Shown: one piece after another, positions 1-8,735 of the stretch
Layout of the letters: each line of letters starts with the position of its first letter
Position numbering within the stretch: position 1 is the first letter of the stretch
Assembly: GCF_030227225.1 (NCBI RefSeq)
Contig: NZ_JASPHQ010000013.1
Span: 1-64,000, forward strand
Direction of reading: 5' to 3'
From: Corynebacterium rhinophilum
GTDB taxonomy: Bacteria; Actinomycetota; Actinomycetes; Mycobacteriales; Mycobacteriaceae
Length of the DNA stretch: 64,000 nucleotides
The notes under the pieces: generated by a model
Seen by the model: only the letters and a program-made list of their open reading frames with translations
Database searches by the model: none
Told to the model about the DNA's origin: nothing
Made by a program: the position numbers and the translations under genes

Positions 1-45
1 GTACTACGGTGGTCGCCGGCCTCATTCATAAGGGGCCCACCGTCA

Positions 46-115
46 GTTACAGATACACCACACTAGTGGACGCAACCCTCTGCGGTTGCGTCCACTAGTG
101 TGGTGTATCTGTAAC
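46..115. repeat. 32-bp perfect inverted repeat with 6-nt loop
   Basis: Bases 46-77 and 84-115 are exact reverse complements, separated by the loop ctctgc. Each arm contains the string gtggac/gtccac, which is also found at the ends of the IS-like element about 200 bases downstream. The structure could be a strong terminator for a gene outside the window, or two transposon ends joined head to head. No T-run follows either arm. Bases 1-45 hold nothing I can identify. Confidence 0.85.
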
Positions 116-286
116 CCGTGGTAAGCCTCGTGCCGTTGCGGAAGGAAATAGTTGCCCGGAAAAATCAATAACCTCGGCGATTTACTCCTACTTTCGTAGT
201 GCAGGGATCGTTCCGAGGCTTTCACAATAAAGCCTAGCGTTTCCATAATGAATAATCCAAGATCGACAATAGAACGGGACTTGACG

Positions 287-690
287 CTGGAAAGTGGACA
301 CGTCGGGGAATAAGGCTGCTTGCCAGTGGGCCTACTTTAGTAGTCAAAATGTGTGGCGGCCTTGCGCAGGATGTCACATTCTTCGCGCAGTTGTGCTTGT
401 TCTTTTTCTAACTGGCGGATCCGCTCGGAATCATCTACCGGCTGGGCTTTATCCTGCAGGGCTTTAGTGCGGGCGCGTTTGCCGGTGCCATGCTTCTTGA
501 CCCATGAATGCAGCGAGGCACGGTTGATACCGAGCTCTGCTGATGCTTTGTTCAGCGAGAGGTCCTCATTGTTCTCATAGAGGGCCACGGCATCGCGTTT
601 GAACTGTTCGGAGTACCTGGACATGATAGTAGATTACCTTTCTTTCCAGCGCGACTGGGCTAGATATCAGGTGTCCACCAAACAGGGGCC
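287..690 (-). mobile_element. IS3-family remnant with orfA only
   Basis: An OrfA-type transposase frame lies between two inverted copies of gtggacac, at 294-301 and (as gtgtccac) at 671-678. These look like the inner parts of terminal inverted repeats. The roughly 400-base span is far too short for a complete IS3-type element (usually 1.2-1.5 kb), and no OrfB (rve/DDE integrase) frame is present on either strand. This is therefore an internally deleted or degenerate copy. The exact ends are estimated, and I did not find a clear target duplication. Confidence 0.55.
337..624 (-). CDS. IS3-family transposase OrfA (solo, no OrfB)
   Basis: This 95-residue protein has the IS3/IS911 OrfA layout. 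An N-terminal helix-turn-helix (FKRDAVALYENN, then NKASAELGINRASLHSWVKKHG, residues about 8-45) is followed by a basic linker and a C-terminal leucine-zipper-like segment with ERIRQLEKEQAQLREE and the hallmark ILRKAA. After that hallmark the frame ends within five residues (THFDY), where a normal element would continue or frameshift into OrfB. The catalytic subunit is missing, so the product cannot transpose the element alone. At most it could bind related IS ends. Confidence 0.75.
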   Translation of the reverse strand: MSRYSEQFKRDAVALYENNEDLSLNKASAELGINRASLHSWVKKHGTGKRARTKALQDKAQPVDDSERIRQLEKEQAQLREECDILRKAATHFDY

Positions 691-769
691 CGGTTCAAGC
701 TCGAGCGGATCCGGGGTGTGGGGAAGCTAGGGGCATCGGAAAGCGCATGCTCCCCGTCAAAACAGGAAC

Positions 770-814
770 AGCCCCGCCTCCTGGCATGTTCTCAATGCTG
801 TTGGAGGCGGGGCT
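770..814 (-). terminator. Terminator-like hairpin after the sdh operon
   Basis: The 12-bp perfect inverted repeat agccccgcctcc / ggaggcggggct (770-781 and 803-814) encloses a 21-nt loop. It lies just downstream of the last minus-strand gene of the succinate dehydrogenase cluster. The U-tract is poor. The rest of 691-836 holds nothing recognisable. Confidence 0.6.
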
Positions 815-836
815 GGAGGTGCTTTAAGAGCGAATA

Positions 837-1211
837 CTAGTTAACTCGGCCGGTTTCCTTGCGGTACTGGCGGTAGTAGCGGCGCCCATAGTGAATGGTG
901 CCGGCGGCGGCGATGGCCACCACAACCAGGGAAATGACGCCGATGGCGATGGTCAGGCCGTAGTTGCCTTCACCTGCGGTGCCCAGCGGGGTGTCCCACA
1001 CGCCGAGGCCCCAGATGAGGATGCCGGCTGCTGGCAGGCAAGACAGGATCAAGCCCATGCCGACCCACGTGGAGGTGCGGAGAAGGGAAGAGTGAGGAGC
1101 TGCGAAGGATACTGGGTCGTAGCCTTCGATGTAGTTGTCCTGAATCTTGCCGGAGAACTCCGGATACGTTTCGCTCTGGTAGTCAGCAACTACGTGGGTG
1201 TTATCGCTCAT
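837..1211 (-). CDS. Small membrane protein of the sdh operon
   Basis: This 124-residue protein has a hydrophilic N-terminus of about 45 residues, two predicted membrane segments (about 48-70 and 84-106) and a short basic tail rich in Tyr and Arg. I see no enzymatic motif. It lies 56 bases downstream of sdhB on the same strand, as does a hypothetical integral membrane protein after sdhB in C. glutamicum, so co-expression with succinate dehydrogenase is likely. It could be an accessory or assembly factor of the complex, but that is inference. A short palindrome (tattcc-tac-ggaata, 1245-1259) separates it from sdhB. Confidence 0.75.
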   Translation of the reverse strand: MSDNTHVVADYQSETYPEFSGKIQDNYIEGYDPVSFAAPHSSLLRTSTWVGMGLILSCLPAAGILIWGLGVWDTPLGTAGEGNYGLTIAIGVISLVVVAIAAAGTIHYGRRYYRQYRKETGRVN

Positions 1212-1267
1212 GGCGGAGTCTTTCTGTCTTTCTCTCGTTCCTAGTATTCCTACGGAATAACTCTAGC

Positions 1268-2017
1268 TTAGTCGTCCTTGCCACGGAAAGCAGCACGTGC
1301 ACGTTCGCGGGTAACGGCAGATACTGCAGTCAGTGGGACGCCAGCCGGGCAGACATCGGCGCACTCACCGTAGAGGGAGCAGTGGCCGAAGTTGGATTCC
1401 AAATCAGCAACCATGTTGCGAGCACGGCTGCCGCGCTCTTCTTTGCCCAGCGGCATCATGGACAGGTGAACCAGCTTGGCACCGGTGAACAGGTGTGCCG
1501 CACCGTTCGGGCAGGCAGCAACGCAGGCACCGCAACCAATGCAGGCGGCGTGGTCCAGCGAGTACTCGGCGGTCTCGTGGTTGATGTGCATGGTATCGGC
1601 ATCCGGTGCGGTGCCGGCATCCATGGATACGTAACCGCCCTGCTCCATCACGTGGTCCAGTGCGGAGCGGTCAACCACCATGTCCTTGATGACGGGGTAC
1701 GCAGCGGAGCGGAAGGGCTCCAGCTGGATGGTGTCGCCATCGTTGAAGTTGAACAGGCGCTGCTGGCAGGCAGGGGTGTTCTGACCAGGGCCGTGTGGGC
1801 GACCGTTGACGGTCAAACCACAGGTACCGCAGATGCCCTCGCGGCAGTCAGAGGCGAAAGCGAAGGGCTCTTCGCCGCGCTCAATGTAGCCTTCGTTGAC
1901 GTGGTCCAATAGCTCCAGAATGGACATCTGCTCGGAGGCATCATCCACCCGGACGGTTTCGAATTTACCTTCCTGGGTGGGTCCGGCTTGACGCCAGATC
2001 TCAAGTGTCAATTTCAT
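1268..2017 (-). CDS. sdhB: Succinate dehydrogenase iron-sulfur subunit
   Basis: SdhB carries electrons from the flavin subunit to the menaquinone site of complex II at the cytoplasmic face of the membrane. The 249-residue sequence shows an N-terminal ferredoxin-type [2Fe-2S] site (Cys58, Cys63, Cys66 and Cys84 in CREGICGTCG...TPAC). This is followed by a cysteine-rich C-terminal domain with CIGCGACVAACPNGA and CSLYGECADVCPAGVP for the remaining clusters. Its ATG overlaps the sdhA stop by one base (TAATG), which indicates translational coupling. Length and motifs match the Bacillus/actinobacterial-type enzyme. Confidence 0.97.
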   Translation of the reverse strand: MKLTLEIWRQAGPTQEGKFETVRVDDASEQMSILELLDHVNEGYIERGEEPFAFASDCREGICGTCGLTVNGRPHGPGQNTPACQQRLFNFNDGDTIQLEPFRSAAYPVIKDMVVDRSALDHVMEQGGYVSMDAGTAPDADTMHINHETAEYSLDHAACIGCGACVAACPNGAAHLFTGAKLVHLSMMPLGKEERGSRARNMVADLESNFGHCSLYGECADVCPAGVPLTAVSAVTRERARAAFRGKDD

Positions 2018-4032
2018 TACTTGTAGTTCCTTGTCATCAGCGGGATCGAGTCAAAGTACAGGGGTTCTGCGTGGCGGATGAACTCGTTCTTGTTCTCGCC
2101 CGGCTCCCAGGCGGAAACGAAGCACCAGTTCTCATCGTCACGCTCGGCTTCGCCTTCTTCAGAAAGGTGATCTTCGCGGAAGTGAGCGCCGCAAGACTCA
2201 TCGCGGTCAAGGGCGTCGATGCACATGAGCTCACCCAGGTCCAGGTAATCGGCAACGCGCAGGCCGTATTCCAGGACTTGGTTCATGTCATTCGCCTCAC
2301 CAGGGATGCGGACGTTCTTCCAGAAGTCATCGCGCAGGGCGCGGATCTTCTCGATGGTGTCCTTCAGGTCCTCGACGTTACGGGACACACCGCAGCCGAA
2401 GTACAGCAGATCACCCAGCTGGCGGTGGTAGTGGGACGGACCGTGCGGGTCATCGCCGTGGACCTGCATCAGCTTATCGATGCGCTCCTGGGACTTCTGC
2501 ACGGCTTCCTGTGCCTCAGCGGAATCCTCGGCCAGCTTGTCCTCGTTGAGGTGGTCAGCCAAGTAGTTCGGGATGGTAAACGGCAAGGTGAACCAGCCGT
2601 CAACGGAAGCCGAAAGCAGGGAGTTAGCGCCCAGGCGGTTAGCGCCGTGGTAGGTCCAGGAGCACTCACCGGCGGCGAAGAGGCCGTCAATAGAGGTCAT
2701 CTCGTTGAAGTCGGTCCACAGGCCGCCCATGGTGAAGTGGCAGGTAGGAGCGATGCGCATTGGGGTCTCGTACGCGGACTCACCAATGGCCTCTTCATAC
2801 ATCTGAATGAGGTTGGAGTAACGCTCGCGGATCTTATCCTTACCCAGACGCTCGATTGCGTCACGGAAGTCAAGGTAGACCGAGTTCTTCAGCGGTCCAA
2901 CGCCCAGGCCCTTGTTAATCTGCTGCGAGATTGCACGGGAGGCAACGTCGCGGGGGACCAAGTTACCGAAGGCCGGGTAGCGGCGCTCCAAGAAGTAGTC
3001 GCGCTCTTCATCCGGAATGGTGTTGGGGTCGCGGTCATCGCCCTCTTCCTTGGGCGACCAGATGCGGCCATCGTTACGCAGGGACTCCGACATCAAAATG
3101 GTCTTGGACTGCCAATCGGAGTTGACCGGCAGGCCCGTCGGGTGGAACTGCACGAACGCCGGGGAAGCCAGGTAAGCGCCCTTGTCATAAGCACGCATCA
3201 TGGCGCTGGCGTTGGAGTTCTTTGCCAGGGTGGACATGTGGTAAACGTTGCCGTAACCACCGGTACCCAGGATGACGGCGTGGCCCGTGAAGGCCTTGAG
3301 CTCACCGGTAATCAGGTTGCGGGTAACGATGCCGCCCGCGCGCTTCTTGCCGTTTTCCTCGTAGGTGATGATGTCCTGCATATCGTTGTGGGCAAAAAGC
3401 TCCACATTGCCCAGGCCGATCTGACGGTACAGTGCAGAGGTCGTGGACAACTGCAGCTGCTGACCTGTTTGGCCACGGGTGTAGTAGGTACGGGAGACCT
3501 GCACACCACCGAAGGAACGGGTGGCCAGGGTGCCGCCGTACTCACGGGCGAACGGGGCGCCGATGGCGTTCATGTGGTCAATAACGCGAACGGACTCGTT
3601 AGCCAGGCGCCAGCAGTCGGACTCGCGGCAACGGTAGTCGCCGCCCTTCACGGTGTCCTTGGTGTGGCGGTAAGCGGAGTCGTTATCCACCTTCTTGGCG
3701 CGGGAGGCGTTGACACCACCCTGCGCAGCAATGGAGTGCGCGCGGCGCGGGGAGTCGTGGTAGGTAAAGACCTTGACGCCGTAGCCCAATTCACCAAGGG
3801 CTGCCGCAGCAGCACCCGCGGACAAGCCGGTACCTACAACGAGGACCTCGAACTTGCGGCGGTTCAGTGGGGAGACCAGGTTCATGTGGTCAACGTGGTG
3901 AGCCCACATATCCTTCATCGGCACGCCGTGCGGTTCCTGGGATTCCAGGATATTACCAGCGGAGACGCCCTCAACGCTGGACTTTGGGTGCGAGAAGTTG
4001 GGGTGTTCACGCTTGAGTTCAGTAGTAGTCAT
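2017..4032 (-). CDS. sdhA: Succinate dehydrogenase flavoprotein subunit
   Basis: SdhA oxidises succinate to fumarate in the TCA cycle and passes electrons to SdhB. The 671-residue protein begins with a dinucleotide fold (VVGTGLSAGAAAAALGELG, about residues 65-83). The segment RRAHSIAAQGGVNAS contains the histidine expected to bind FAD covalently. Further family blocks include FHPTGLP, the catalytic region with PRDVASRA, HFTMGG, and GECSWTYHGANRLGANSL. The gene sits 15 bases after sdhC and overlaps sdhB by one base. A 930-codon open frame on the opposite strand is antisense noise. Confidence 0.97.
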   Translation of the reverse strand: MTTTELKREHPNFSHPKSSVEGVSAGNILESQEPHGVPMKDMWAHHVDHMNLVSPLNRRKFEVLVVGTGLSAGAAAAALGELGYGVKVFTYHDSPRRAHSIAAQGGVNASRAKKVDNDSAYRHTKDTVKGGDYRCRESDCWRLANESVRVIDHMNAIGAPFAREYGGTLATRSFGGVQVSRTYYTRGQTGQQLQLSTTSALYRQIGLGNVELFAHNDMQDIITYEENGKKRAGGIVTRNLITGELKAFTGHAVILGTGGYGNVYHMSTLAKNSNASAMMRAYDKGAYLASPAFVQFHPTGLPVNSDWQSKTILMSESLRNDGRIWSPKEEGDDRDPNTIPDEERDYFLERRYPAFGNLVPRDVASRAISQQINKGLGVGPLKNSVYLDFRDAIERLGKDKIRERYSNLIQMYEEAIGESAYETPMRIAPTCHFTMGGLWTDFNEMTSIDGLFAAGECSWTYHGANRLGANSLLSASVDGWFTLPFTIPNYLADHLNEDKLAEDSAEAQEAVQKSQERIDKLMQVHGDDPHGPSHYHRQLGDLLYFGCGVSRNVEDLKDTIEKIRALRDDFWKNVRIPGEANDMNQVLEYGLRVADYLDLGELMCIDALDRDESCGAHFREDHLSEEGEAERDDENWCFVSAWEPGENKNEFIRHAEPLYFDSIPLMTRNYK

Positions 4033-4047
4033 GGGTTCCTATCTCCT

Positions 4048-4803
4048 TTAGCTGACCAAGCCCAGGGCAACGGACAAAGGCATAACGATGTTGCCGATGC
4101 ATACAACGGCCGGGATGATGTACGCCAAGACCAAGAAGGTCTGACGCCATTTTGCACCGGTGATACCCAGGTCAGATGCGGCGAGGCGGATGCCGTGGGT
4201 CAGGTGCAGGAAGAGGCAGCACATTGCCAGCACGTAGAAGATTGTGACCGGCCAACGGCTAAAGGTTTCGATCATATTGGCCTTGACAGAGCCTTCAACG
4301 AAGCCCTCTGGGGCCATCGGCTGTACGCCCAAGGTGAGGTCCAGCAGGTGGAAGATGATGAAGAGCAGCAGCACTACACCGGTCACCAGCATGGACTTGG
4401 TGGCGAAGGAATCCAGGCCACCCATCAGGTTGGTGCGCTTGAACTTGCCGCGGGATGCCTTGGAGCGGGAAGCCAAGGTAAAGGCACCGTAGATGTGGGC
4501 AAGGATTGCCACGATCAGCACGATGCGGATGATCCACAGGGCAGAGCCGTGCGGCAGCAGCGGTTCACCCATCGAGCGCAGGAACTCGCCGTACTCATCC
4601 AGTGCGGGCTCACCGTTGTGTGCCGGCATGTACAGCTTCAGGTTGCCGGCCATGTGGCCGACCACGAAAAGCGCAAAGAGCAAACCGGTGACGGCCATGA
4701 TGAGCTTCAGTACCCACGATGGCGTTCCGGAATTCTGACGAATTGGTTCATTAGTGATGTGGCCGTGAGCAATTGCCTCACGGTCCGGATTTCTTAAAGT
4801 CAT
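4048..4803 (-). CDS. sdhC: Succinate dehydrogenase cytochrome b subunit
   Basis: This membrane anchor (251 residues) belongs to the single-polypeptide di-heme cytochrome b558 type found in actinobacteria and Bacillus. It has five predicted transmembrane helices, starting at about residue 32 (LIMAVTGLLFALFVVGHMAGNL), with membrane histidines in VGHMAG, LAHIYGAF, IFHLLDL and LHLTHG that could ligate heme. It replaces separate SdhC and SdhD, so the operon is sdhCAB. The ATG has a good ribosome site (ggaggtg). It is the first gene of the operon and faces the divergent regulator gene ramB across 372 bases. Confidence 0.95.
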   Translation of the reverse strand: MTLRNPDREAIAHGHITNEPIRQNSGTPSWVLKLIMAVTGLLFALFVVGHMAGNLKLYMPAHNGEPALDEYGEFLRSMGEPLLPHGSALWIIRIVLIVAILAHIYGAFTLASRSKASRGKFKRTNLMGGLDSFATKSMLVTGVVLLLFIIFHLLDLTLGVQPMAPEGFVEGSVKANMIETFSRWPVTIFYVLAMCCLFLHLTHGIRLAASDLGITGAKWRQTFLVLAYIIPAVVCIGNIVMPLSVALGLVS

Positions 4804-4913
4804 GACACCTCCATAGTCGTACTTACCTTAACCGGGCTTAACCGCTGGTTACTAGTTATTTTCGAGCAGCCATTCGCTCCTGGTTCGCAGGCACGATCAG
4901 GCGGTGAGATCTT

Positions 4914-4932
4914 TTAGGTAAGGGTATCCTGA
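4914..4932. promoter_or_regulatory. Candidate DtxR iron box upstream of sdhCAB
   Basis: The 19-bp sequence beginning ttaggtaagg matches about 15 of 19 positions of the DtxR consensus (ttaggttagSctaacctaa). It lies 111 bases upstream of the sdhC start in the sdhC-ramB divergent region. Iron control of succinate dehydrogenase is known in corynebacteria through DtxR and RipA. Binding here is inferred from the sequence only. Confidence 0.55.
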
Positions 4933-5063
4933 GAACAAGAATGCGAAAACGCTGTCACCTTGGCCACCTTCATTTACGCAATACAGATGTTTCATATTTA
5001 TGAACCAAACTGTGAGCTTCACCACTCCGCGTTACGCGAGTGATTAACCCACCCCTTTATGTG

Positions 5064-5080
5064 TCAAACTTTCGCATGAA
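5064..5080 (+). promoter_or_regulatory. Possible RamB-type operator upstream of ramB
   Basis: The stretch tcaaactttcgcatgaa resembles the published RamB half-palindrome (about aaactttgcaaa). A second, weaker match (caaaattttcgcca) lies near 5120-5133. Negative autoregulation of ramB is known in C. glutamicum, so sites here would make sense. The match is imperfect and the call is tentative. Apart from this, the DtxR-like box and the ramB -10, I see nothing clear in 4804-5175. Confidence 0.3.
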
Positions 5081-5175
5081 ACCCCACAAACCCGGTGTCC
5101 AGGTAGCGAAGAGTCTTCACAAAATTTTCGCCATAAAGATGCACACGCGCGCTTTCTACTAGTAATCTTTGGCGC

Positions 5176-6585
5176 ATGAGTAAGACGTATGTGGGCTCTC
5201 GCCTTCGCCAGCTTCGCCGTGAACGCGATCTCAGCCAAGCCTCCCTAGCTGGCACCCTCGGCCTTTCCGCCAGTTACGTCAACCAGATTGAACACGACGT
5301 CCGCCCGCTGACCGTGCCGGTTCTCCTGCGCATTACCGAGGTCTTTGGCGTCGATGCCACGTTTTTCTCCCGCGATGATGATTCCCGCCTCCTCGCAGAG
5401 ATCCAGGACGTCATCCAAGACAAGGAACTGTGCCCTTCCCCAGTGGAACTGCAGGAGCTTTCGGAGCTGGTGTATAACCACCCCACCGTTGCCCGCACGC
5501 TTGTCGATGTACACCGTCGCTATCGCAATGTGCGCGATAAGCTGTCGCTGGCTACGGATACGAGGAGGACATCGGAAAGCGCAGCTGCCTTATCCATGCC
5601 ACACGATGAGGTGCGCGACTTCTTCTACGCCCGTCAGAATTACCTGGACGGGCTGGATCACCGCGCGGAGGAACTTGCCGGTGAACTCGCCGTTTCTGGG
5701 TTCGGCATTCGCGATACCGAGCAGGCGCTGGCAAACCGGCTGCGCGAGGAACACGGCGTAGAAATCGAGCTGACGGCGCAGATGGATGGCACGCTGCACC
5801 GCTTTGACCGCGAGAGCGGGCAGTTCACGCTCGCCTCGCGCCTGAGCGAGGGCCAACGCGCCTTCCGCATGGCCGCCGAGCTCGGCCTGCTCGAGGCCCA
5901 AGACCAGATCTCCGCGCTGGTGGCCGATGAGCCCTTTACCTCTGATGCCTCCCGCAGCCTGGCGCAACGCGGCCTGGCCAGCTACTTCGCCGCCGCCACG
6001 CTCATGCCCTATGCCATGATGCACAGCGAAGCCGAGCGCGCCGGCTACGACGTGGAGTATCTGTGCCAGGTCTTCGGCGTGGGATATGAGACAGTCGCAT
6101 CCCGGCTCTCCACCCTACAGCGCGATAACCTGCGCGGCATTCCCTTTACCTTCGTGCGCGTGGATCGTGCAGGCAATATGTCCAAGCGGCAATCCGCCAC
6201 CGGCGTGCACTTTTCCAATAACGGCGGCACCTGCCCACTGTGGAATATCTACGAGACCTTCACCCGCCCGGGGGTCATTTCGCGCCAGCTCGCGCAGATG
6301 CCCGATGGCCGCAACTACCTGTGGATTTCCCGCGCCGTGCAGCACCACCAAGGACGCTATGGCGATACTAATAAGCTCTTCGCCATTGGCTTAGGCTGCG
6401 AGGCCCGCCATGCCGACCGCACGGTCTATGCGGAGGGCCTTGACCTCACCAATCTCCACGCAGCCACCCCCATCGGTCCAGGGTGTCGGACCTGCGCCCG
6501 GGAAAACTGCTCGCAGCGCGCTTTCCCGCCCATCAACGAGGCGATCGATATCGATATCCACCGCTCGGCGGTCGCGCCTTACTAG
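5176..6585 (+). CDS. ramB: Carbon-source transcriptional regulator RamB
   Basis: This 469-residue cytoplasmic DNA-binding protein has an N-terminal XRE-type helix-turn-helix (about residues 8-62, with [25 protein letters not shown]). A long middle domain (about 150-420) of the short-chain fatty acyl regulator type follows, ending in the cysteine motif [16 protein letters not shown]. In C. glutamicum, RamB represses acetate and other carbon-metabolism genes and is the neighbour of sdhC, as here. A TAATCT box (5163-5168) stands 7 bases before the ATG and no Shine-Dalgarno site is visible, so the message is probably leaderless. Confidence 0.93.
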   Translation: MSKTYVGSRLRQLRRERDLSQASLAGTLGLSASYVNQIEHDVRPLTVPVLLRITEVFGVDATFFSRDDDSRLLAEIQDVIQDKELCPSPVELQELSELVYNHPTVARTLVDVHRRYRNVRDKLSLATDTRRTSESAAALSMPHDEVRDFFYARQNYLDGLDHRAEELAGELAVSGFGIRDTEQALANRLREEHGVEIELTAQMDGTLHRFDRESGQFTLASRLSEGQRAFRMAAELGLLEAQDQISALVADEPFTSDASRSLAQRGLASYFAAATLMPYAMMHSEAERAGYDVEYLCQVFGVGYETVASRLSTLQRDNLRGIPFTFVRVDRAGNMSKRQSATGVHFSNNGGTCPLWNIYETFTRPGVISRQLAQMPDGRNYLWISRAVQHHQGRYGDTNKLFAIGLGCEARHADRTVYAEGLDLTNLHAATPIGPGCRTCARENCSQRAFPPINEAIDIDIHRSAVAPY

Positions 6586-6610
6586 CTGGGCTTTTAGCCG
6601 CACACAGCGA

Positions 6611-6655
6611 AACGGCACCGCGGTCCTCCTTTCTGGAGAACGCTGCGGTGCCGTT
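6611..6655. terminator. Bidirectional terminator between ramB and lpd
   Basis: The 11-bp perfect inverted repeat aacggcaccgc / gcggtgccgtt lies between the converging ramB and lpd genes. A second short stem (ctcc...ggag) sits inside the loop. Confidence 0.7.
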
Positions 6656-6676
6656 ATGCGGTATAGGGGCGCTTGT

Positions 6677-8089
6677 TTAGAGGTTGATCATGTGGCCGCT
6701 GATGCCCTCGGCGGCTTCCTTCATGGCCTCAGACAAGGTCGGGTGGGTGTGTACGTTGCGGCCGATTTCCTCAGTGGTCAGGTCGAAACGCTGCGCCAAG
6801 GTCAGCTCAGGCAAGAGCTCCGAAACGTTAGAGCCCACCATGTGTCCACCGATGAGCTCGCCGAACTCGCCGTCAGCAATAAGCTTGACAAAGCCAGCGG
6901 TCTCATTCAGGCCGGCTGCCTTACCGTTTGCGGAGAACGGGAAGGTAGCAACCTTGATGTCCTTATCCGGGAACTTCTCCTTGGCTGCCTCTTCGGTGTA
7001 GCCAAAGGATGCGACCTGCGGGTTACAGAAGGTAGCGCGCGGCATGTTGTTGTAGTCACCCAAGAGCTGGGTTTCTGCATCAGCAATGGTTTCTGCCGCC
7101 ACGACGCCCTGTGCCTCTGCCACGTGTGCCAGCTGCAGCTTCGCGGTGACGTCACCGATGGCGTAAATGTGGTCAACGTTGGTACGCATACGGTCATCGA
7201 TGTCGATGGCACCGCGCTCAGTCAGCTCAACGCCAGTGTTCTCAAGGCCAAAGCCCTCAACGCGTGGGGCGAAGCCGATGGAGATCATGGCGCGATCCAC
7301 GGTCAGGGTGTCCTGCTTGGAACCGTCCTTGGATTCCACCTCAACGGTGACATCGTCGCCGTTGTCCTTCACAGAGGTGGTCTTGTAACCGGTCAGGAGT
7401 TTAACGCCGAGCTTCTTATACTGCTTGGCAATCTCCTTGGATACGTCCTTGTCCTCGTTCGGCAGGACGCGGTCCATAAACTCCACGATGGTAACGTCCA
7501 CACCGTAATTGGCCAGCACGTAAGCAAACTCCATGCCGATGGCGCCGGCGCCCACGATGACCATGGACTTCGGTGCTTCCTCGTTCAGGATCTGCTCTTC
7601 ATAGGAGACGATATTGCCGCCGAGCTCAACTCCAGGCAGGGACTTGACCACGGAACCGGTAGCGATGATGCAGTCATCAAAGGTAACGGTCTTACCCTCA
7701 TCATCGCCCTCAGTAATCTCAATGGTCTTATCGTCCTTGAAGGAACCCAGACCGTTGATCTCGGTGATCTTGTTCTTCTTCATCAGGTAGTGAACGCCCT
7801 TGACGATGCCCGAAGAAACCTTGCGGGAACGCTTGTGGGCTACACCGAAATCAAAGGAAACATCGCCGGAGATGCCAAAAGCCTTCGCCTCGTGGTTGAA
7901 GGTGTGGGCGACTTCTGCATTCTTCAGCAGCGACTTGGAGGGAATACAGCCTACGTTGAGGCAGACTCCGCCCCAGTACTGCTTTTCAATAACAGCGACT
8001 TTCTTTCCAAGCTGAGCTGCGCGGATGGCGGCAACGTAGCCGCCAGGGCCCGCACCGAGTACTACTACGTCATAATGTTCGTTAGTCAC
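6677..8089 (-). CDS. lpd: Dihydrolipoamide dehydrogenase (E3)
   Basis: Lpd reoxidises dihydrolipoyl groups of the pyruvate and 2-oxoglutarate dehydrogenase complexes, forming NADH. The 470-residue sequence contains the FAD fold ([21 protein letters not shown], residues 8-28), the redox-active disulfide in [14 protein letters not shown], and the NAD fold ([13 protein letters not shown]). A second FAD contact (YAIGDV) and the C-terminal catalytic His-Glu block [10 protein letters not shown] are also present. The GTG start at 8089 has a TATCCT box (8097-8102, reverse strand) 7 bases upstream and no Shine-Dalgarno site, so a leaderless transcript is likely. Gene order lpd-ramB-sdhC is as in C. 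glutamicum. Confidence 0.97.
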   Translation of the reverse strand: MTNEHYDVVVLGAGPGGYVAAIRAAQLGKKVAVIEKQYWGGVCLNVGCIPSKSLLKNAEVAHTFNHEAKAFGISGDVSFDFGVAHKRSRKVSSGIVKGVHYLMKKNKITEINGLGSFKDDKTIEITEGDDEGKTVTFDDCIIATGSVVKSLPGVELGGNIVSYEEQILNEEAPKSMVIVGAGAIGMEFAYVLANYGVDVTIVEFMDRVLPNEDKDVSKEIAKQYKKLGVKLLTGYKTTSVKDNGDDVTVEVESKDGSKQDTLTVDRAMISIGFAPRVEGFGLENTGVELTERGAIDIDDRMRTNVDHIYAIGDVTAKLQLAHVAEAQGVVAAETIADAETQLLGDYNNMPRATFCNPQVASFGYTEEAAKEKFPDKDIKVATFPFSANGKAAGLNETAGFVKLIADGEFGELIGGHMVGSNVSELLPELTLAQRFDLTTEEIGRNVHTHPTLSEAMKEAAEGISGHMINL

Positions 8090-8179
8090 GCCCTACAGGA
8101 TACGTAACTTTGTCCTCAATGTCGCGTAATTGGTCACACTTGGGGGGCACCCCACCCCATGCGGCGGTGAGGAGAAGGA

Positions 8180-8235
8180 AAGGGCCCTGCAAAGGGGGCA
8201 TCGGCAAGCAGCAGATGCACCTCCGCAGGGCCCTT
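8180..8235 (-). terminator. Hairpin downstream of the 36-aa peptide gene
   Basis: The 11-bp perfect inverted repeat aagggccctgc / gcagggccctt has a 34-nt loop. It begins 15 bases after the stop of the small minus-strand gene and precedes lpd, so it probably ends that short transcript. Confidence 0.6.
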
Positions 8236-8249
8236 AAGCATTCGTGGAC

Positions 8250-8360
8250 TTAAATCACGCCCAAGGATGCTAGCAGCGTGGAATATGCATCCATTGCAGA
8301 GTGGATGAATGGCCCAATGAATTCATTGAAGGACACGAGGGCGGAATCAAAAAGGTTCAT
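8250..8360 (-). CDS. 36-residue signal-less peptide, candidate small porin
   Basis: The frame from ATG 8360 to TAA 8250 encodes a peptide starting MNLFDSALVSFNEFIGPF and ending TLLASLGVI. It has no signal peptide, no Cys, Arg or Lys, several Ser/Thr, and regularly spaced Phe, Leu and Ile consistent with an amphipathic helix. Small size, lack of signal and acidity recall the PorA/PorH channel peptides of the corynebacterial outer membrane, which carry corynomycolate on serine. A mycolyltransferase gene lies 375 bases away, divergently. The ribosome site (agagaaagaa) is good and a hairpin follows the stop. I see no direct sequence identity to PorA or PorH, so function is inference. Confidence 0.6.
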   Translation of the reverse strand: MNLFDSALVSFNEFIGPFIHSAMDAYSTLLASLGVI

Positions 8361-8735
8361 TGCTGTTCTTTCTCTTGATGGGGCGCGAGTACACAATCTC
8401 GCTGCTTAGCTTTTCACACTAAAAGCACTAACGCAGCCGCTACTGATGTTATTACAGGCGCCAACCACGTCACGCTGTGCTTCATTGGGAAATTATGACA
8501 TAGAAACCTCAGTTGTCACAGCGTTACTTATCATTGATAGCGGAAAAGGCAATGAAGGTATGCCTACCCCCGCTACTCCCCCACATCAGTGAAAGTCTTT
8601 ACCGGCAAGCATTTATTGGGCAGTATTAATGGTTAGGTCTACATGTAGGAATACTGAATATACTTCCCTCAACATGCCGATTTTTCGCGGCCGAAGTATA
8701 GTTATCGAGTCCACTCCCCACTGGAAAGAAGCACC
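8361..8735. other. Divergent intergenic region, AT-rich
   Basis: These 375 bases separate the small peptide gene (minus) from the mycolyltransferase (plus) and should hold both promoters. I see no frame with a credible start. The region is more AT-rich than its surroundings and includes the palindromic stretch ctacatgtag (8639-8648). No operator could be assigned with confidence. Confidence 0.5.

Noticed and set aside
43..246. 67-codon minus-strand frame ending in the palindrome
   Set aside because: I considered it as a remnant of OrfB, but the translation has no rve/DDE motif or other similarity, and it begins and ends in non-coding-looking DNA.
2005..4797. 930-codon plus-strand open frame
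   Set aside because: It is antisense to sdhA and sdhC. High GC codons of real genes create long open antisense frames, and the product resembles no protein family.
5010..5025. tgtgagcttcacc as a GlxR site upstream of sdhC/ramB
   Set aside because: The half-sites are present, but the spacer is 3 bases too short for the GlxR/Crp consensus.
6410..8107. 565-codon plus-strand open frame
   Set aside because: It overlaps the end of ramB and is antisense to lpd across its whole length, with no credible start signals or family similarity.
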